Positions 62,803 through 64,000 of a DNA stretch of 64,000 bases are shown piece after piece; the first letter of the stretch is position 1; each line of letters opens with the position of its first letter. Both the position numbers and the translations under genes were made by a program. The DNA comes from Pollutiaquabacter aromativorans (GTDB taxonomy: Bacteria > Bacteroidota > Bacteroidia > AKYH767-A > 2013-40CM-41-45), in NCBI GenBank assembly GCA_049177215.1, contig CP185379.1, positions 1,426,001 to 1,490,000 of the forward strand. The letters are read 5' to 3'. Under the pieces are notes generated by a model, which worked only from the letters and a program-made list of their open reading frames with translations, had not been told where the DNA came from and ran no database searches.

Positions 62803-64000
62803 ATGAAAAAGAACATCCTTCAACATACCAAACTGTTGGTGGCCTTCCTGGCGGTCTTCTCCATGAGCAGTTGCGAGAAGACTTACTTCGAAGACATCAA
62901 CAACGACCCGAACAACCCGACAGCCGTACCACCGAAGGTATTGTTGCCGACCATCCAGGCTTCCCTTGCTTACGCGCAAGGTGGCGATATGGCCCGTTAC
63001 ACCTCGCTGTTTACGCAGCAGATCACCGGTAACGCCCGCCAGTTCGCAGTTTACAATAACCTCAACTTCACGGAATCCGATTTCGACAACCTGTGGCGGT
63101 TGAATCTTTATGCAGGTCCGCTGATGGACAACTACACGCTCATCAAACTGTGTAAGGACAACAACTACATCCATTACGGCGCCGTAGCGAAGATCATGAT
63201 GGCTTACAGCCTCATGCTCACGACCGACGTATTCGGTGACATTCCGTATTCACAGGCTTTCCAGGGTACCGCCAATATTTCGCCGGCTTATGATCGTCAG
63301 GAAGCTCTCTATTCGGAGGTCAGCCGACTGATCAATGAAGGCATCGCGGAAATCTCGGCAAGCGACGCCAGTGGCGTTGAAGTCCATGGCGAAGACCTCA
63401 TGTTTGGCGGCGATTACGACTTGTGGACGCGTTTCGCACATTCGCTCGAAGCCCGTCACGCGATCCACCTGACCAAGCGAAACGGCAATGCTGCGGCCGC
63501 TACGGAAGCGCTGAGCCATTCCGCCGAGGGATTCACCTCCAACGACGATGACGCACAGCTTGTCTTCGGCGATGTGGAGACTTCCGCAAACCCCTGGTAT
63601 CAATTCGACGGCCAGCGTGGCGATATCTCCTACGCGGGTTATCTGATCGACACCCTGATGCCGGCTTTGAATGATCCCCGCTCTTCTTTGTACTCCGATG
63701 GCAGTGGCGGTCCCGGGGCCTTCTATAACAGCATCAATTCACCGGTCATTTTCATGTCCTACGCTGAATTGAAGTTCATTGAAGCCGAGGCTTACCTCTA
63801 CCTCAACGATGACGCGAACGCGCAACTCGCGCTCACCGAAGCGGTTCTGGCCAACATGTCTAAACTGGGTGTAACCGATACCGGACTTGTCAATCCCTTC
63901 CTCCGGGATCATTGCACCCTGTCGGGTACGTCCGCCGACAAACTGAATACGATCATGTCGCAGAAGTACATCGCGCTTTATCAGTCGCCCGAAGCATGGA
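62803..64000 (+). CDS. SusD/RagB-family nutrient-binding lipoprotein (C-terminus outside window)
   Basis: An open frame from ATG 62803 to the window edge, about 399 codons. The N-terminus (MKKNILQHTKLLVAFLAVFSMSSC) has a lipobox with Cys24, which places it on the outer membrane. EDINNDPNNPTAVPPKVLLP and MMAYSLMLTTDVFGDIPYSQAF are typical of the 'SusD/RagB nutrient-binding' group with a tetratricopeptide-like core; SYAELKFIEAEAYLYL is a further family segment. The missing end is probably about 80-100 residues. It should be the lid of the SusC channel encoded just upstream. Confidence 0.93.
   Translation, partial: MKKNILQHTKLLVAFLAVFSMSSCEKTYFEDINNDPNNPTAVPPKVLLPTIQASLAYAQGGDMARYTSLFTQQITGNARQFAVYNNLNFTESDFDNLWRLNLYAGPLMDNYTLIKLCKDNNYIHYGAVAKIMMAYSLMLTTDVFGDIPYSQAFQGTANISPAYDRQEALYSEVSRLINEGIAEISASDASGVEVHGEDLMFGGDYDLWTRFAHSLEARHAIHLTKRNGNAAAATEALSHSAEGFTSNDDDAQLVFGDVETSANPWYQFDGQRGDISYAGYLIDTLMPALNDPRSSLYSDGSGGPGAFYNSINSPVIFMSYAELKFIEAEAYLYLNDDANAQLALTEAVLANMSKLGVTDTGLVNPFLRDHCTLSGTSADKLNTIMSQKYIALYQSPEAW

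Noticed and set aside
1..64000. tRNA, rRNA, tmRNA or insertion-sequence genes
   Set aside because: I looked for cloverleaf signatures in the intergenic regions, for ribosomal RNA core sequences and for transposase motifs with terminal repeats and found none, although a covariance-model search would be more sensitive.

Overview
The window reads as a chromosomal segment of a moderately GC-rich member of the Bacteroidota. Four exported proteins carry C-terminal type IX secretion (T9SS) sorting domains, a SusC/SusD pair sits at the right edge, there are two further TonB-dependent receptors, and several start sites are preceded by the TAnnTTTG -7 box typical of this phylum. I saw no rRNA, tRNA, CRISPR array, transposase, phage gene or plasmid gene. 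Both edge genes are cut by the window: a sortilin-like propeller protein on the left and SusD on the right.

Layout. Positions 1-7.9 kb hold a minus-strand block: the propeller protein, a LolA-fold exported protein, an ABC exporter overlapping truA, and a 7TM-HD phosphodiesterase of the PgpH type. From 8 to 11.6 kb come a thiolase, an NlpC/P60 hydrolase and an OmpA protein with calcium-binding repeats. From 12 to 23.6 kb are two very large T9SS surface proteins, and 23.7-24.9 kb holds a FemAB/GNAT-like protein. From 24.9 to 27.9 kb a cobalamin riboswitch precedes btuB and a small membrane protein that may be a B12 transporter component. From 28 to 35.5 kb there is another T9SS protein, a possible 29-residue membrane protein, and a minus-strand group (AIM24, phosphohexomutase, an unknown exported protein, mltG).

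Positions 35.98-47.8 kb form a phosphate-starvation island. It contains a stand-alone canonical receiver overlapping a PhoB-like regulator with a degenerate receiver, a T9SS beta-helix protein, a TonB receptor, an OprP-like porin, and pstS-pstC-pstA-pstB-phoU. Four intergenic regions in this island carry half-sites of the type NTTNAY repeated every 11 bp. I read these as a Bacteroidota Pho box, so the cluster looks like one regulon running from the cell surface to the inner membrane. The PstC here also carries an extra PstS-like segment in its first periplasmic loop.

From 47.8 to 58.1 kb lie pyrD, a metal-homeostasis pair (a DtxR/MntR repressor with a recognisable operator, and an Nramp transporter fused to a universal stress domain), a heavy-metal efflux locus in which the CusA pump and its TolC-like partner are one polypeptide, the CusB adaptor, and smpB. 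The window ends with an outer-membrane barrel protein and a divergent SusC/SusD nutrient-uptake locus. The observations most worth checking are the Pho operators with the split PhoB pair, the PstC insertion, the B12-regulated membrane protein, and three tandem hairpins that keep one loop while their stems differ.
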